A stretch of 64,000 nt of DNA from Muribaculum gordoncarteri (lineage in GTDB: Bacteria > Bacteroidota > Bacteroidia > Bacteroidales > Muribaculaceae), in contig NZ_CP039393.1 in the NCBI RefSeq assembly GCF_004803695.1, positions 2,108,001-2,172,000 on the forward strand. The letters are read 5' to 3'. Each line of letters starts with the position of its first letter. Position 1 is the first letter of the stretch. This document shows, piece after piece, positions 61,531 through 64,000 of this stretch. The notes under the pieces are model-generated. The model did no database searches and was not told the origin of the DNA. It saw nothing but the letters and a program-made list of their open reading frames with translations. A program made the translations under genes and the position numbers.

Positions 61531-63555
61531 CCCATCTTTTACAGTCCAAAAACGAGCAAACCCTTTTGTACATTGGCGTGAAGCCATGTGCAAAAGGGTC
61601 TATATATGTAGCACTGGAATGGGGTTATCTATATTTAACCTTTTTTAATATTAGCAATAATCTGTTTGATTTTCTGACGAGTAACAATCTCGGTGTCGAG
61701 TCTGAAGCCGGCTTTGGCATGTAGGTCATCGGTAAGATCATCCCGTGTGAAGTTAGGCTTGTAGCCTTCTCCCTTGACTATGTTCATAGTCATTGACCGT
61801 AGTTTCTCAATTATAGCGGAGGATGTGTATTTATAGTTCAGTTCCTTTTCCATTATTCTGAAGAGCAGTAGTGTGATAAAGCAGACAATGAAGTGGGCCC
61901 TTATGTGTTCCGCCGTCCAGACGAAGACGGGTCGACCCTTGAAGTCAGTCTTGATGACCCTGAAGGCATCCTCCGACTCCCAGCGGTTATGGTTCAGTTC
62001 GATGATTTTCGTCACATTGTCAGACAGATCCGTACATATCGCATAGAAGCCGTCATATTTTTCTTCTTCTGATATGGCGTCAAGATTCAGGGAGACGGTT
62101 CTGAATACCGCAACCTCGCCGTCTTCTGTGGCGTAGGTCTCGGAAAGGAACCTGTCAGGGCTCTTATAAGATTTGGTCAATGTCCTGTTTCCACGTGCAT
62201 TGCTGTCAGCCTTGTCAATCTCGCGTTGACGCAGGAATCGGAGGTAGTCGCGGTATTTGTATGAAAATGTCACAATCAATCTTTGAGAGAACTTTGTCTT
62301 TTCATTGACAATCCAACGCTCGCGATAAAAAGTGCGGTCTCCGTAATAACGGGCAGTATCGGCATCAGTCAGGTCAAACTCCAGTTCATCCTCGTCTGCA
62401 TCCCGGTACCGCTTGTCTTTTTGTACCGTGTCGGACTTTACAAGTTTCCATCCTGTCGGTTCCAGACACCAGTCCCTGAGATTATCCTCCAGTTTCTTTA
62501 TTGACTGCACCGTTATGAATGATCTTTCTGCTGTGGAGTTATATGACCGGTTGCCTTCAGAAGAGAGACCTCCGTCTGTACAGACTACAATCTTGCTGAC
62601 CCCCATCTTCTCAACTATAATCTTTTCAGTTGGAATCAAGGTAGTCTGTTCGTTGGCATTGCCGGGATTGATGCACATCGCAACCGGCATGCCGGAGTTG
62701 TCGATGAACATACCCATCTGTACGATGGGGTTCGGTCGATGTTCCTTGGAGACTCCGTACTTGCGTATACGTTCATGAACGTTCCCTTTTTTGTCTGTCA
62801 CATAGTCCGGATCGGCAGATTCTCTCTCGAAAAAATAGTTGGTGCAGTCATAGTACATGACGGTCGTATCCCGTTCGACAACCTTTGACGAATTAAGGAA
62901 AAGTCTCTTCTGGATGTATTCACCGTGTCTGTCCAGGATATCCAGACTCCTGTAGATATGCTGTTTTTCTATATCAAAAGGCTCGATATAGCTTCCGCTC
63001 CTGCGATAATTACCTAGTTTTGAAGCCGGTCTCAAAAGCCGTTCGTAGACCATCAGCTCCAGAACTTTGTTGAAATCGAAGTCGAACTTATGTTTACGTG
63101 AGATTGCCTCGCATATCCTGTCCATCCCGACCTTATGGTACAGCCGTTTAAGAAACAGATATCCGCTCTCGCAACTCTGAGCCTCGCCTTTTTCAATAAG
63201 CTTTGTGGGCGACAGACGTGATATTATCACCTGCCGGCCCTCCTTCTCCTGTGCCGTAAGCCTGGCGATATATTCCCTGGCCCATTCAACAGGATCTCTG
63301 TCTCCGCATCTCTGACGAACTTCCTCAAGCGTTCCAAGGCGCTCATGGATTCTTGAGGTACTTTTGCCGTTCTTGTCCCTGTATGCCTTCTGTACATAAA
63401 GGATGGAAGTCTTTTTTGTCTTGGTTATTTTCAGCTTCATATTATGCCGCCCTGCCGTTGATTGCTACACGGTGCTACAAAGATAGTAATAAAATTTGAC
63501 ACGTGCAAGCGTGCCAGCAAAAAAGATTCATGAAAATGCAACTGTCAAACTACCG
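61531..63555 (-). mobile_element. IS1634-family element, copy 2 (2,025 bp)
   Basis: Same ends and length as copy 1. Left junction at the same target position as copy 1; right junction at a different position in the permease gene (counterpart of 58725), giving a 272-bp direct repeat. The G at 63555 must belong to the IS, because the target has C there; this fixes the right end as ...AAACTACCG for both copies. Confidence 0.88.
61635..63440 (-). CDS. IS1634-family transposase, copy 2
   Basis: A 601-aa transposase nearly identical to copy 1, with Glu where copy 1 has Gly in the EWAR(E/G)YIARL stretch. Same DDE motifs, promoter and terminator. Near-identity of the copies means the second insertion or duplication is recent. 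Confidence 0.9.
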   Translation of the reverse strand: MKLKITKTKKTSILYVQKAYRDKNGKSTSRIHERLGTLEEVRQRCGDRDPVEWAREYIARLTAQEKEGRQVIISRLSPTKLIEKGEAQSCESGYLFLKRLYHKVGMDRICEAISRKHKFDFDFNKVLELMVYERLLRPASKLGNYRRSGSYIEPFDIEKQHIYRSLDILDRHGEYIQKRLFLNSSKVVERDTTVMYYDCTNYFFERESADPDYVTDKKGNVHERIRKYGVSKEHRPNPIVQMGMFIDNSGMPVAMCINPGNANEQTTLIPTEKIIVEKMGVSKIVVCTDGGLSSEGNRSYNSTAERSFITVQSIKKLEDNLRDWCLEPTGWKLVKSDTVQKDKRYRDADEDELEFDLTDADTARYYGDRTFYRERWIVNEKTKFSQRLIVTFSYKYRDYLRFLRQREIDKADSNARGNRTLTKSYKSPDRFLSETYATEDGEVAVFRTVSLNLDAISEEEKYDGFYAICTDLSDNVTKIIELNHNRWESEDAFRVIKTDFKGRPVFVWTAEHIRAHFIVCFITLLLFRIMEKELNYKYTSSAIIEKLRSMTMNIVKGEGYKPNFTRDDLTDDLHAKAGFRLDTEIVTRQKIKQIIANIKKG

Positions 63556-63671
63556 AGCACATTGCTGAGATAACGCACCAGATATATGAGCGCCGCAGCT
63601 ATGGCAAGACCGATTACAAGCCGCATGATGCGGTCGACGGTCCAATATCGGGATGAAACTTTTGATGGCAT
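63556..63671 (-). pseudogene. Duplicated 5' fragment of the AI-2E family gene (third copy)
   Basis: The first 116 bases of the permease gene, start codon at 63671, repeated after IS copy 2 and then running into the IS. Too short for function; marks the right target duplication of copy 2. Confidence 0.85.
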
Positions 63672-63827
63672 AAATAAATAGTCGCGTTAAATTATGTTAT
63701 TTAAACAATTCCGCTCTCGCCACTGTTCACTTTCAAGGTTGCTTCAGTAATAATGGATGCCATTACCCCAAATGTGACAATTACTTCCAATATAATTATG
63801 TGAAAGTTTGGATAGTATTGAAATTAT
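63556..63827. repeat. Target duplication of IS copy 2, right copy (272 bp)
   Basis: Equals 61259-61530 and 58725-58996. Beyond 63827 the sequence continues uninterrupted into the thrS promoter, showing that this is the original junction without an IS. Confidence 0.9.
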
Positions 63828-63839
63828 TACGTAAATTTG
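63807..63839 (+). promoter_or_regulatory. Promoter of thrS
   Basis: TTTG (63807-63810), 21 nt, TAAATTTG (63832-63839). The IS target point (after 63827 in this copy) lies between the two boxes, so the upstream repeats carry only the -33 half and only this copy is complete. Confidence 0.65.
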
Positions 63840-63906
63840 CAGTCGATTTTTTGCATAGGTGTGCCCATACGGCAAAAATACCGGCAAAACACTATAAACA
63901 TTTACA

Positions 63907-64000
63907 ATGATAACAATTACATTTCCTGACAAGAGCTCAAGGCAGTATGAAGCCGGCACGACTCCGCTGCAGATTGCCGAAAGCATAAGCCCGCGCTTGG
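63907..64000 (+). CDS. thrS: Threonyl-tRNA synthetase, N-terminal fragment at window edge
   Basis: The first 31 codons (MITITFPDKSSRQYEAGTTP, then LQIAESISPRL) match the N-terminal TGS domain of bacterial ThrRS. The gene runs off the window, so the catalytic core is not seen. An essential housekeeping gene; its promoter survived two adjacent IS insertions thanks to target duplication. No structured leader or T-box is apparent in the 68 nt between -7 box and start. Confidence 0.85.
   Translation, partial: MITITFPDKSSRQYEAGTTPLQIAESISPRL

Noticed and set aside
58841-63806. IS array with repeated flanks as a prophage or integrative element
   Set aside because: Only transposases and duplicated pieces of the neighbouring gene are present; no integrase, structural or conjugation genes.

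Overview
The window looks like a Bacteroidales chromosome, most plausibly a gut Muribaculaceae-type genome. The evidence is a SusC/SusD pair with an enzyme cluster, the Bacteroidetes promoter signature (TTTG or TTG, about 20 nt, then TAnnTTTG) upstream of many genes, and Bacteroidetes-specific families (DUF6155, DUF6236, DUF4861, Reg_prop/AraC regulators). The species assignment is inference.

Positions 1-13,300 are an accessory region. It holds a gene cut by the window edge, two small independent transcripts, a three-gene HipBST-like toxin-antitoxin operon with a DUF6155 gene behind it, a candidate structured RNA, a hexanucleotide repeat array, three tRNAs (Ser, Phe, Trp), a truncated WYL-type regulator, a DUF6236 gene, a second (two-gene) HipB/HipA operon, a deiminase, an iron-sulfur pair divergent from an OxyR-type regulator, and an IS5-like insertion that appears to have split a short transcription unit.

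Positions 13,300-37,400 are a uronic-acid polysaccharide utilization locus. The first operon encodes GH105-DUF2264, KduD, DUF4861, a PTS-type IIC membrane protein, KdgK, KdgA and KduI, a near-complete route from unsaturated uronides to pyruvate and glyceraldehyde-3-phosphate. KduI carries a signal peptide and the IIC protein has no PTS partners here, which together suggest isomerization in the periplasm followed by non-PTS uptake. An ECF sigma factor and a membrane-bound AraC-type sensor/regulator lie between the operons on the minus strand. The second block encodes a heparinase II/III-type lyase, a GH28-like enzyme (frameshifted at an A9 tract), a GH43 protein that has apparently lost its first blades in frame, GH88, SusC and SusD.

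Positions 37,400-45,230 carry mostly housekeeping and envelope genes: small proteins, a lipoprotein, a thioredoxin-like protein, thiol peroxidase, two dTDP-amino-sugar genes, a TPR protein, a MINPP-like phosphatase and an MFS exporter.

Positions 45,290-50,140 hold a compact two-gene conflict-type system: a degenerate SIR2-like/TIR fusion followed after 5 nt by an nSTAND1 ATPase with a large membrane domain. Its promoter sits between the arms of a perfect 10-bp inverted repeat. This is the best candidate for a poorly described system in the window.

Positions 50,190-64,000 carry glpF-glpK, an mtaB-acyltransferase-GT2 operon, an acyl-CoA synthetase, an AI-2E family permease and the start of thrS. 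Between the permease and thrS sit two almost identical IS1634-family elements. They share one left junction, and each is flanked by a very long direct repeat (509 and 272 bp), as expected for nested insertions by an IS that makes long, variable target duplications. These repeats keep both flanking genes and the thrS promoter intact.
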